Assembly: GCF_011397635.1 (NCBI RefSeq)
Contig: NC_064758.1
Location: 19,508,013 to 19,572,012 of the forward strand
DNA length: 64,000 nucleotides
Reading direction: 5' to 3'
From: Epinephelus fuscoguttatus
Taxonomy: Eukaryota > Chordata > Actinopteri > Perciformes > Serranidae
Below, one piece after another: positions 50,800 to 62,767 of this stretch; the first letter of the stretch is position 1; every line of letters starts with the position of its first letter. Position numbers and translations under genes: made by a program. The notes beneath the pieces were generated by a model. It made no database searches and was not told the DNA's origin. It saw only the letters and a list, made by a program, of their open reading frames with translations.

Positions 50800-51469
50800 A
50801 GTGGCCAGATTTGTGATAAGCTATAAGGTAAGAGGAGGATGGATGGATGGAGGAATGCGGAGGAGTAGGTGGAGGTGGGAGCGTGGAGCGGAGGATTCAG
50901 AGAATGCAGCGATGTGTACGGCTGCATGTCTTCTAGCATTTTTCAGGCCAGCTTAGCGACAGTTGATCAAGGAGGGATTACTGACGGCCCAAGGCACAAA
51001 ATACATTTCTGGAATTAGGAGGCGTTTGATCTGTCTTATCAGATGGGCTCCGCTGCCTACTTTCATTGGCCACACATTGGCTGTGGCATCAGCGGCGGAT
51101 GACACAAACATAAGTAGAAGAGTGCATCAGCTCATGAGCAGAATAACTGGAGCTATTGAGATTTTTGTCAGGTTAATGGTGGGAATAAAAAATAACATTC
51201 AGCATTAGGTTACACTTACTGTATGTTCCTGCTCCTACCATGGGCGGATTATGAGGCAACGGGCCTCTGGGCACAGATATGCAAGAGCCCCCACCACCTC
51301 TCCTACATAAGAGCAAGACACAGATTTTGTGGTTGGTTTGCCTCTTTTTCGGTAGTTATTTTCTCTCTATGGAAGCAACGAAGAAGGGGAATATAAAGCA
51401 TACTAACACACTTTTTGTGGTCACTTTGAGTCTCTTCCTTGTCAGTACGTATTATGTAAAGTGACACTT

Positions 51470-52450
51470 TTTTTCTTTTTATTTGATTTTCAAATAAAGC
51501 ATATACATATATAAACAAACATAGCCAACCAACATAAATAACACCTAGACTTAAAGACATACAAGACAGAAGAATATCCATACAAAACACCCCAAAAGAA
51601 CAGATGCTGTAATATATTACAACTAAGAATGATAAGCTAATGTTTTTAAAAAGAGATTGTCCAGCACAGTGGTACTGACATCAACAGATGGAGTGATCAG
51701 TGACTGCCGTCCAGGGATAAGCAAGTCAGTGTTTCTGGAGGAAAAAGTGTAATGGTTCCCAAAGTTGCCAGAACATGTCTGATTTATTATTGAGATCATA
51801 ATTCAGTTTCTCCAGAGAAAGCACAGCTGATATCTGTGATCACCACATGTCAACTGTGGGGACCTGTGGAGCAGACTATCGCGAGCCAAATATAAAAGAA
51901 TTGTTAACAAAGATCTGACATCGCTATCAAAGAAATTGTCTGAAATATGATGGAACGAGTAGAACGAAGATGAGAACTGGTTGCAAACAAAGGTTTGAGC
52001 TGTTGGGGAACATTTTCTGGAAACGGATGGGTGTGTAATACATCCTATGAAAACACTTAAAATTTAGTTCATGTACAGAAATCCAAGTGCATTTCGGAAA
52101 AAAATCCCCTTGCAGATTTTGGTCCTATTGGCAGAGCTAAATGTTTTCCCCCAGGTCACACTCCCACAACGGCTTCAGGGAATCATACAGAGACGAGTCA
52201 GAATGAAACAACAGAGTGTAAAACTTCGAATCCTGGCTGAAACCAATATATCTTCTAACTCTGACAGTTTCAAGGGAATCATATTCTTCTTTTAAAGAGA
52301 TTCTGTAAAATGACAAATTTGGAGATACTTGATAAAAGTCTCTGTGGGGAATATTAAAATCTGTTCTAATTTGCTCAAACAACTTCAGAGAGTCAGAGAT
52401 CAGCAGGCCAGCGAAACTGAGTAGGCCATTGTACGACCACCCTGTCAAAC
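51470..52450 (-). pseudogene. Decayed L1-like LINE ORF2 3' part
   Basis: On the minus strand, 52448-52137 encodes LFEQIRTDFNIPHRDFYQ, like the FEQL…IP..DFFRYLQ segment near the end of fish L1 ORF2. Further along, YYTPIRFQKMFPNSSNLCLQ and KLNYDLNNKSDMFWQLWEP follow in the order of the L1 C terminus. Stops and frameshifts break it. Confidence 0.65.
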
Positions 52451-53704
52451 CAATACCAGGAGATCAGGGTTATCGAGTGACATTTTGCAGGTGAGGGCCA
52501 AGAGTGGCCCCTGACATTTTTGCCCGGTAGGCCTGCACAATAATCCATCTATGGCTCCTGCTCATAAACAATGAGAGCGACGTATGAAAAGTTTGTTCTT
52601 TGAATACGTTAAAGTCAGTGCAGCAGTGAGTAAGTGCAAAGACGCTGCAGAAGACACATCATTTCATTTAATCACTGTCATGTCTTATTATTAGGCCACT
52701 GAATGGCATTGTAACCATAGAGATGCCAGAAATAACGACTGAACCTGAAGCACGTAATTGTGTCCCTGCTTAACAAGCTTCAGCCATCTTGGAGAACAGT
52801 TCACACTTATGATAATGTTACTGTGGTAATAATATAGCAAGTCACTATCTGGATAGCCTGGCTAGACAAAAGAGCACTTGATCAACCACAGAAAGGTGGA
52901 GCGGTTCAAGAGGAGGTGAATCCAAAAGCACCGCAGTGAGAAACACACAGGAGGATCGCAGACAGGGAGAGGAAATTACATGAAAAACTGAGGTAAAATG
53001 CGTGATAGAAAGATATGGAAGTGATGAGAGAAAGAGCGGGAGGCAGGTAAAGTAAACCCAATTTGCAAAATCTTCATCTTGTACAGGCAGAGTGGGGTTA
53101 TCAGGGTTGAAATGCAGGAGATTCGGTTGGAGGAGGCCTGATGAAAAGGCTGATGAAAAGAAATACGAAACTGAGAGGAATGTCGATGGGTGAGAAAAAC
53201 AGGGGGTGGATGTGCTTTGAAAAGAGGAGAGATGGTAAATTGGCACTGTGAAATACTTGACAAAAAACTGGGGGAGAGGAAAATTAAGGATGAAAAAAGA
53301 TGATGAAATGGAAACCTACAGTGCAGAATGAATGGATATACTGTATATAGGACAGCGTGACAGCAAGATGTGTTCACAATATTACATCTGTCGGTTACAG
53401 TAATGACAATAAAGAGATTAATAAATGTACTTTAATAAAAAGCAGAAAATCTAACACTGTGGGAAAAACCTGCAGTATTTCCAATGCGTCTTTACGAAAG
53501 GGCCAAAAGTCCATGACTCACCTGTCCATGATTTGATGATTTTTTTCTTGGGTTGTCTCCTATGGTTTGGGCTAGAGCCATTATTTTACTCACAAGATAT
53601 GTTTATGCTACACAAAAAGTAGCATTTTCTGTAAACAAAAAACCAAAACAATAAAAAAAAAAACTCTTGTTATGGTAATGTCACTGTCAAATGCAGAAAA
53701 ACAC

Positions 53705-54035
53705 TGTTAAAGGTCCAGTGTAGAGGATGTGGGGACAAGAATTGGCAAAAATGTTTATCATATTCTGAAATAACTATTTCACTGGAAAATAAGAATTGTG
53801 TTTTGCTGACTTAACTGTTTATATCTGCATGCAGAGTGGGTCCTGTTCCAAAGAGTCCGCCATGTTGCGCCACCATATTTCTGCAGTAGCTCGGTGCCCA
53901 CAAACACCACACTGGCTCTACAAAGGGACATTCACGCTTTCGCTTCAGCCATCATAGCTCTCCTACATGCTCAATGCCACAAGGAAGAAGTGTCAGTTCT
54001 GCAACCTCACTGCTAAATGCCACCAAATCTTTTAA
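53705..54035 (+). mobile_element. Teleost MITE/SINE beginning TTAAAGGTCCAGTGTAG
   Basis: TTAAAGGTCCAGTGTAGAGG, then GAGTCCGCCATGTTGCGCCA and CTGCAACCTCACTGCTAAAT in order form a repeat common in fish genomes. The expected right end is shortened to AAATCTTTTAA. Not coding. Confidence 0.65.
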
Positions 54036-54259
54036 TAAAACGTTTAAAAATGTATAATGGCAAGAACATATAGTATGACTTAAGAGGAAATATTTTGTCA
54101 TTTTGCATTACCACTACTTTACTTAAAATGAAAAAAGTAAACGTACAGTAAAAAAAAAAAAACAAAAAAAAACATTTTAACAGATTTGATCTTTCTCTTC
54201 ATTGCTGCATTTGTATTAATTTAAAGATTGGATTGTTGAAGGGGGCATTCACATCACAA

Positions 54260-54720
54260 GTGACACAGCAACAGGCTACAATTCATTTTCAATGGAAGCC
54301 AGTGACATGAAGATACAAACTGGCGCCTGATTTTTGCTGCTGACGGGTGTGATGAACTACAAATGAAAGTTGAGCTGGCCTCAACTTTTTCGGCACTCAA
54401 ATGACGCAGGGAAGCATCAACCAATCATTCGGTTTGTTTTTAGCTATGGTACTGATTTAGCTAGCTTTTGTTAGCTAATGCTATGCTAGCTTTCTGTGCA
54501 TTGCGGTGCACACAGGGTGAAGTGGGGCGGCAAAATCTGATGTTAAGAAGGATCAAGAGAACAGATATTTTCATGACCATGTACAAACTTTAGATGGCGA
54601 TCAGCGTGTGTGGCCAGTAGCAAACAAACACAAGCCTGTGACAATGTAGCTACGGTAACGAGCACTTGGGCAACATTTCTGTGTTAACTGTGTCGCTCAT
54701 ATTGTGAATGCAGCATCAGA
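54260..54720 (+). repeat. Dispersed repeat, inverted partner of 48920-49440
   Basis: The counterpart of the minus-strand copy 5 kb upstream; similar over about 460 bp with small gaps. It is followed directly by another repeat (54770-54985). Confidence 0.75.
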
Positions 54721-54769
54721 CAGCCTGTCACTCAAATTGCCATGCCCTTAATTTTGCATAATTTTAAAC

Positions 54770-54985
54770 CTTAATAACATTTAAACAGATGAGTAATATA
54801 AATATTCACCCCCGTACAGTTATCATGAATGTTGAAATTAGCTGTAGAGACCAGTTTTTTTTTGTGCCAGGCTGTAAACATGATTGTTTCTGCTGTAAAG
54901 TTGGGTGTTTGGTTTCAACATAGGCGTCTATAGAGATTGACTGACTTGTGGAGCCAGCCTCAAGTGGCCATTAGAGGAATTGCAG
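54770..54985 (-). repeat. Dispersed repeat, inverted partner of 33738-33955
   Basis: In reverse complement: TAATGGCCACTTGAGGCTGG, then CATGTTTACAGCCTGGCACA and TCATGATAACTGTACGGGGG. The same order is seen at 33738-33955. Confidence 0.7.
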
Positions 54986-56739
54986 TTTCTGGCACTTCTG
55001 TGCTGGCTTCATTTCAGCTCCACAGGTAACAGCTTGCGTAAAAGCATAGTCAGATTTTTATAAAGAAATGTTTTACAGTTCCTTATAACAATTAGGCTAT
55101 CCATCACTACACTGACTTGAGGTCAGCTGCTTTGGCAGAGACCCGTTCCTGGGGTCTGACCTCTACTCAGCCAGGACAGAGGCTTCAATCGACCCTCCTC
55201 CGAGCTACCAGGGATCAGGAAGGGAGGAGGATTAGTGGGTTGGAAAGATGGGTGGGTCATACAGCCAAATCAAATAATCATACACAAGCAGATCCTGCTA
55301 GATTTGATTAATCATGATTAAATAGTTCTGACATCATCCGGCAGAGTCAATAATTCCAGTTGTAGCAGCTCTCGCATAAAACAGACAGTTTAATAAGAAA
55401 AGATTAAAATTTGGTTGTAAAGTGAAAGTTAATTATATGTCTTGGTTACATATAACCATCATCAGAAATCATAGTATCCTCTAACATCAATGTATTCTAT
55501 GACATATCACACCATCCTACAACTGATACAGCATCTAATTCGATTTTTACAACAGTGTGCTTCCACCAAAGTCAGGTCCATATTGAAATGAAGCCAACTC
55601 ATTAACAGTTATAACCTCTATTTTTCTCTGTCTTGTTTTCTGTTTATCCTTTGTCCCACCTTTCCCACAGCACAATCACACAGCCATGCATATAGTCCAC
55701 ACATATACACATGCTCATTCTAAACATAAGAAGTATTAAAGCTCTATATCTGTACCAATTTATCACTCTGTTTGATATCACACTGTGTCATCTTTGTCTC
55801 GTTGCCTGGGAGAGTGCTCTCTCCTCTGCTGCTCTTCCTCAGGTTTTGTTAATTGTTTTTTCCCCATTAAAGTGTATTTTGGTGAGATTTCCAGTATCTA
55901 AAATGAAGATCTGAACACAGAGGGTGCTGTATGCTGTACAGTCTGTTTAATCCCTGAGTCCACATATGTTTGTCATACGTGTATACATAACGCAACACAT
56001 AAAGCAAACTATTTGAGTAACAACCCTGATCTCCTGCTTTGCAAACTGCAGCTATAAAACATCCATCACAAAGTTATCACTGTCTCTCCGCATTTACGAA
56101 GAGATTAAATATATATAAAGAGATAGCTACAGTGGAGAGGCGTGGGACGGAAGAGAGGAGGCAGACAGATCAGAGGACAAGAAGACGAGAGAAAAATGGG
56201 TGGAGAGAATGGAGACAGGAGAGCGAGAGAGAAATTTGCTGTAAAAAAAAAAAAGATTTAGCAACGATAATAGGATTAAAAGGTGAAAACAGAGGAGACT
56301 GAAGCAGCCTGTGAAATAAGATTACAGATTCGAGACTGTAAGTGAGAAGAAAGCTGGAAGGGGGGGGAAAAAAAAGCAACAACTGAATGATGAAGAGCAG
56401 CAAAAAATAGCAAGGCCAAAAATAAATGAAAGCAAATCAAGAAAAACACGGAGAAGACAATGAGAAAACAAATCAGACACATGCAGAGACAGGTAAAAAT
56501 AAAGTGCATGAAAAAAGGGTGTTGTGGGCAGTAATGAAAGACTGGTGACGAAATAAAATTCAGGGCCTCTGACATTAAATTATATAAGGAAAGCTATTGT
56601 AAATTCATGTCAGTTGAATATGTTGCAGTGTACTGGTGGACTTGCTTTTGCTGATGTGTCACAGAAGTGTCATCATGTGCTCAGTGTGTACCAGCTGTCT
56701 GTAGTGTAACCTTCTAAGGGGTAAGTACAGCTTTGAGGT

Positions 56740-56930
56740 ACCATTTTTTTATTATTATTTTTGTGGCTTTTTGCCTTCAGTGACAGGACAGTTTTGAACG
56801 TGTGAAGGAGGAAAAGTTGGGACAGCATGTAGCAAAGTGACATGGGCTGGAATTGAGCCTGAAGCCATTGCAACAAAGACACTGTGTATATGGGGCGCCT
56901 GCTCTACCTGCTGAGCTACTGGGTGCCCCA
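56740..56930 (-). mobile_element. tRNA-derived SINE
   Basis: On the minus strand the element begins TGGGGCACCCAGTAGCTCAG and continues CAGGTAGAGCAGG, a tRNA-like head with an A box. A B-box-like GGCTCAATTCCAGCC follows about 50 bases later. The body (CACTTTGCTACATGCTGTCC) matches the type seen in other fish tRNA SINEs. The head is not an intact tRNA gene. Confidence 0.8.
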
Positions 56931-57165
56931 AGGTACTTGTTATTCTTTATACGTCATTCATCTGAAGCCTACAGTTAGAAGTGATGCTGCAGATTAAGAT
57001 GCTGCATTCTTCATCCTTTTTTTAGCACCTACAGTATTACATACAGTATTGTTTTGGCTCTGTAATAATGCATTTTTACATTATGCAGCAAGCAGATAAT
57101 CCTTAACTTGACGTGAAAGCATACACATCCCCAGATTAGAGATACAAGGTGACATTATAGTGATG

Positions 57166-57201
57166 ATTGTGACACACTGCTGTAGTTTAGTGTGTCACAA
57201 T
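57166..57201. repeat. Perfect 13-bp hairpin
   Basis: ATTGTGACACACT and AGTGTGTCACAAT are exact reverse complements with a 10-base loop. No gene or known element is attached. Confidence 0.7.
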
Positions 57202-59254
57202 GTAAAATCCCAGACAGTATAATAGTGTATAAATGATATAACCAGGCTTAGCTGCAATGGGAGCAGCCACAACATTCAGACATTTAGATTTATTAATGCA
57301 GAAAAGGCACAAATTGGTTCATAAAAAATCACCAGAATGCAGAAAATTAAATGTTTGATGCTTAAAATTTTCTAGCAGAGGACCCCCATTTCATATGTCT
57401 CACCAAGAATTGAGCCGAAACCTGCGCCCTTGCACGTGCTGTTTACCCATCAGTAATTTAAGCCCTTTAATATTTGAATACTCACATTTACTGCGAACAA
57501 GTCTGTATATGTTTTTAAGTGAGTATTTTATGATGGTGGAATTGTTACTTATACTTAAGTCCAGATTTGAATTCTTCCTCCACCCCTCGTAATGTCTAAA
57601 AATGCTTTATTATTACCACACCATTGTCTTCCAGCAGGTACCGAAGGAGATGGAGCACAAACTACCTCAACGTTAAATGCAGACGACATGTAAAATCATG
57701 TTTTTTCTTGCAGCAGGTCGATCCTGTACGACGCTGGCTGTCACAGTTACTGCCTGAGAAAAGAACAACAACAACACAAACTCCACACAGCTTCCACTTC
57801 TGTGTGGGCTGCCTCTCCAGCAACATCTGTCATCACTGTCGGCTCAGGCAGTAATTAATGTGCCATCATACTGCTGCAACACACAGAGTATAATTTTCAT
57901 ATCAGTCTTATCATGCAAGCAATATATTTTTAAGGCTGATAACCTCGGCGCTGAGGTCACACAGCTCGCTTAAACAAAACACACACTATTGCTGCAGTGA
58001 ACATTTTTGTCTTTGATTATATGATTATAAATAATTGATGCATTTGAGGCAGAATTTCATTTTTCATTTGTGCCTGGCTGAGGTTCAGATAATTTAATTA
58101 TCACTGATCTGCAATATGCTTTGTATTTAATTATCAATCTGTTAAGTATTGCAGTTGAGTAAACGTTATCTCCGAAATGTAGAGGTAAAATATTCACGCA
58201 AGTGCCTCATAACTGTATAGGTGTAACTTACATGTGTACCACCATTGACTTGCAAATTGCATGATGGATTAAGAGAAGCTTCTCTTGGGGTTATGAAGCA
58301 GACCAGTCAAAAAGAAAATGTATTAAAAACATTAACAGGATCACAGTGTGCGTAAACATGTAAGTCTAAAGTTACTGGCAGTGGTAAGTTACAAATTTAT
58401 ACAATTATGGTTTTGAGTTACTTGTGTTTTACTCAAGTATTTCCATTTTCTGCCATTTTATACCCTGCTCTTATTGTAATGCTGCAATTACCTGTTTGTC
58501 GAGATTAACTTTCAAAATATATGATGAGATTATAAAATGTGATGCATTGTTATTGACTGAAAAACCTGAAGTATATATAAAGGAAAATGGCTCCACTTGA
58601 ACCAATATTATGATGCATCAGTGATAAAGATAATATATAATAAATTACAGTATCATATATATGATGTTGATGGTACTTCTGTATTTCTTATTTTAAACAC
58701 AGAGCCTTGTGTTGTAGTAGGCTCATTTTTATAGTGATATATCTTTGATTGAGTAAACAACTTGACATATTCCATCAGTAGCTTTTAGGGAATTTAAAGA
58801 TTAAAAAATAAGAATACAAGCTGTACATTTGTAGTTTTATTTAAGAGTAATTTCTCATATTTTTATGTTATGCCACCTCTGTTAAAGCTAACATAGTATG
58901 GTTGATTTTTGTCTCAGCTTTTGTGAGGACACAGTTATTTATTATGAGTGACATTAACTTCAAAATGTTTTAAAATGTAAATGATTGTGTCCCAGTGTAG
59001 TGAGTATGAGAGACAAAAGTGGGGAGAGTGTGGATGAAAGTGAGTTTTGCAGCTGCAGAGCATTCACGTCAGCCCTGATTGATTATAACCTGTGAGAAGA
59101 GGAGCTGAGAAATTGCGCCCCCTGGTGTCCTCTGAGAGAATTACTCACTGTAAACTCTGATGTTTGTTTCTCTCAGGTTTCATCACCAGAAACAGAATCA
59201 CTTGCAGGGGTAGTTATTGACTGCAGTCTCTGACCTTCCCCGAGGTACTGATCA

Positions 59255-59304
59255 GTGTATATACATTTATATATACATATACACACACACACACACACAT
59301 ATAT
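59255..59304. repeat. (TA)n/(CA)n microsatellite
   Basis: ATATACATTTATATATACAT leads into about ten AC units and then ATATATG. Confidence 0.9.
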
Positions 59305-62300
59305 GTAATATTGTGGTGTTAATATTGCCATGTTTAAATGTTAAATTAATTTTACTTCTGATCCAATTTCTTTGCCTTTCATTTTCAAATTTAAATCATT
59401 ACTCACCATTTCTCATTAAAAAAAAAGGAAAAGGAATCTTCAATGGCAGGCTGAGGAGAGGAAGTGACGTTTTCATTGATCTCTTTTAGGCGACCCAGAT
59501 GGTCTTATCACACTCCTAATCGATGAAGCAGCTGTCCTTTTGCCTTTGAAGACAGACTGTCCTTTGTTTGGAGATTAATATCCTTTATCTGATGTTTTCA
59601 AATGGTTTATAATAATTTGTAAGAAATTTCAGCGAGAGACTAATTAGACTAACTTTCAAAGGCGGTATTCATCCCTGTTGTTTTTCTCTGTAACATATTA
59701 TTTCTCTTAACTGATAATATACTTGACAACAATACGTGTTAATAATTAAGTGATTATGATTGTTGAGTTTGATGTAAAATGATATGCACTTTGCGGTTTT
59801 CCTTACTTCCGTGTTATGAACATGATTACAGCTTCAGTAGTATCACAGGTTAAATAGATGTGTTAATGTGGAGATAAAAATAATCCAGTCTGTAGCGTAA
59901 TGAAGTGCTGGGGCATAGACTGTGCCAGTTAAAACAAACTGTGGTGGCCATTATTTGGCTACTATGACTTTAAGTTTCCCATGATCCCTCGCGGTTTTTC
60001 AACGCTTTGTTTCAAGAGTTATAAACTACTCACAAACAACACAGGCGGTCTGTGTAAGAGCAAACTTCCGCTCGCATTTACATCGATATTGTCGCTAAAT
60101 GCTACACTTCGGCACCATAATCACACCGTTATACCGTGAGTGTGAACGTCTGTTGCCTCTCCTCCTTCTTATACTCGCTTTCGCCATTTTTATATCTGGG
60201 CATTCAGAAGGCTTGCACTCTGGGCTACACGCTGAGAACCTGGTTTCTCTCCCTTGCCCAGGGGAAAGTCCCCGGACCCGTGACAGAAAGTGTCCTGGAG
60301 GAATCCAGCGTCGGCTCGTGTCTCACCCCTGACAAGCAAAGATGTTCACCTGAACTGAGCTTGATGAATGCAAGTTGACTTTGTCAGAGTTGATAGAAAT
60401 GCAAGTAGGCAGTTACCAACGCCGGAACATAACGGGGCTCATTCTCTGAATGCACATTTTACACGACACATGAACAGTTACTGCTACACTTAGACAGCAA
60501 CTATTTTTATTCAGCAGTGCTAATACTACTTGGCTAAGATAAGATAAACTATGCTATGCTAAGCTACGCTAGCTCCTCCGTCGTGAATGGAAGCTGAACA
60601 CAACGGTTACCAAGCAACGCACGTTTCCGGTGGACTTCAGGACACAGTTAGTGATTGTCTCTCAGAGGGATACACGCTACAAAGCAGGCGCAGTTTACCA
60701 GAGCTTGAGATGAGAAATACTTAATACACACATTATCTACCACTTGTGCATTATCTTTATTCTTCTGCAGTAGATGACGCTAAATTATCAGTGCTGGGTA
60801 AGCTAGTTTAAAAGCAAAGCTATGCAAGCTGCCAACAACTTCACCCCGGAAGAAAAAGTTGAACTAAGGTTACAGCAAAGCTACCCTAGGGAGAAATCTA
60901 GTTTGGTTTACTATAGCTACCCACAGAAAAGGTAGCTCAAATTACTTAGTAAAGAAAATGATCAAATCGACAATGTACATGCAATACAAAATTATAACAA
61001 AGTATAACACAAAAAAGTCATGCCAGCAAAAAGATGCTACTCAGTTGAGTTTATTGTAAACATATCCACTTGTTCACAAGTCATGCATGAACAAAACCAG
61101 TATAATATCCCAGTATTCATGGGGAAGTAAAGGAATGTCAGCTTTGCTTTTGTATACAATATTCATCAGACACCTGCTTTCCAGAAGTAGCAATACTTAA
61201 TACTTCTGACTAATTGACTAATATAAGTAAATTTAGCTTTAAGAATTCTGCTTAATAAATGCATTGCCCACAGTGGTGAGGATTAAAGAAAATTGACTTA
61301 TGGACTAAAACAGATTGTAGTTTCAGTAGTTAATCACAGAAAAATGACAAAAAAATAATTTTACATGAATCACTATGCAAATATGAATGTAGGCCTAGTT
61401 GAACTACCAGCAAACTACTGCAAGATGATGTTAAACTACTAGTTTAATTACACACAGTTCTCTTCTCCCCAACACTGCCAGAAAGTGCCAGAAACAAGCT
61501 CCCAATTTAAAACCAGACTGAGACATATTTAGGTCGCCATCTAGTGGCTGAAAATGTGACATGCAACTAACTAGGGCTGAGCCAATGCAAGGCATACATT
61601 CAGGGAAATTAACCTGACAGTACAGGCTATAATTGTGCAAATGAAAGCTTAAAACCCTTAATAAATAATATCACAACTGCTTTTACCCTTCACACATGAA
61701 GCCCTGTGAATGTTTTATCAATGTGAGGGAAACAATAGGCTGCATTCTTTGATATTTAAACAATTAAGCATCTACGATGCTGTGTTAAATAATTAAGACT
61801 CCCTATAAGCTGTCATATTTTTAAAATGCCCCAGCAAAATAATTTCTTCAATTGATACACTCTTAAAAGATCAGTTGAAAAGACAAGTGTGTTTCTGTAC
61901 CTCAGGCACACTCGTGTTTTTATGGAGCAGTATGAGCACACTGGCTTTTAAATGTTGTCTAGGTCTGGCCCTATTTGAACACCTGGCGACAATTTTACAT
62001 TGTCAAATGAGCCAGCATAGTGGAAATAAAGTGGTGGGAAAAACATCATGTGATGCAGACACATCATGTCCCTCATCATCCTTATTCTGCATTGTGTGCT
62101 CTGAGCATGGCCAGTCAGTGCGTCTCCATTTTCTCTGCGGTGTCACCTTTCTGCACGACAGAGGGAGAACAAGGACACTTGTTCTCCCATGTTGACACCA
62201 CTAGAGGGAGCACCGGCTCTACAGCATCCTCCCTAATACTCCCTGACATGAAAGCACACACAGGCACACATGGACATACTGTATACTACTGGATTAGGCA

Positions 62301-62584
62301 GCACACAAACAGATTACAGCGTCACATGGCGGCCCCTCCAAATGGTGCCTGCCAGTAACCTACTTCCCCCTCTGAGCTATCCCATCATTCATTTGGAGTG
62401 GGTGTATAGGCTCACGCAGCAACAGAAGCAGCAGCATCACAAAGGTTCAGCTCCTCCCTGCTGTATCCTGGAGAGACGTAGGGAGGGAGGGAGAGACAGT
62501 GAGAGGATCAGGGTCAGATGAATTCCAGTCTGAGTGACGAAGGCAGTGTGTGCAAATGAGGAGGAGAGTGTGTGTGCATGTGTG

Positions 62585-62767
62585 TGAGAGCGGACGAATC
62601 AGGGAGGGCTAGAGGGAGAGTTGCAGGGGGGGTGGGGGGATTGTGCAAGTGTGAAGGAGACAGGAGAGGAAATCCAGGCAAGAGGAGGAAGGGGACATAA
62701 AGGGAGGAAGGAAAAGGGGGGAAAGGAGGAAAAAGACAAGACAAGGGGACCCAGATTAAGAGGGAAG
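62585..62767 (+). promoter_or_regulatory. Purine-rich slc7a5 5' UTR / promoter-proximal stretch
   Basis: A long, nearly pyrimidine-free GGA/GGGA tract (for example AAGGGAGGAAGGAAAAGGGG) runs up to the start codon. Such tracts are common in promoters and leaders of housekeeping-like genes. The start site is not identifiable. Confidence 0.4.

Larger units (their letters stand above)
47936..62767. other. Intergenic region between the NECAB-like gene and slc7a5
   Basis: About 14.8 kb without a recognisable gene. It holds inverted repeat copies (48920-49440, 54260-54985), an L1-like LINE end (51470-52450), a TTAA-flanked repeat (53705-54035), a tRNA-derived SINE (56740-56930), two CA-type microsatellites and a perfect hairpin (57166-57201). 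The open frames of 60-140 codons in this region have no recognisable domain or splice context. Confidence 0.7.

Noticed and set aside
52845-53377. Two overlapping minus-strand open frames of 133 codons each
   Set aside because: Low-complexity Ser/Phe/Leu-rich translations of a purine-rich strand, overlapping each other in different frames.
56880-56930. tRNA-like sequence as a real tRNA gene
   Set aside because: Only the A box and a degenerate B box are present; no full cloverleaf, and the body continues as a SINE.
57624-57854. Possible exon after TTTTTTCTTGCAGCAG
   Set aside because: One acceptor-like site with no partner exons, no known domain and no conserved frame.
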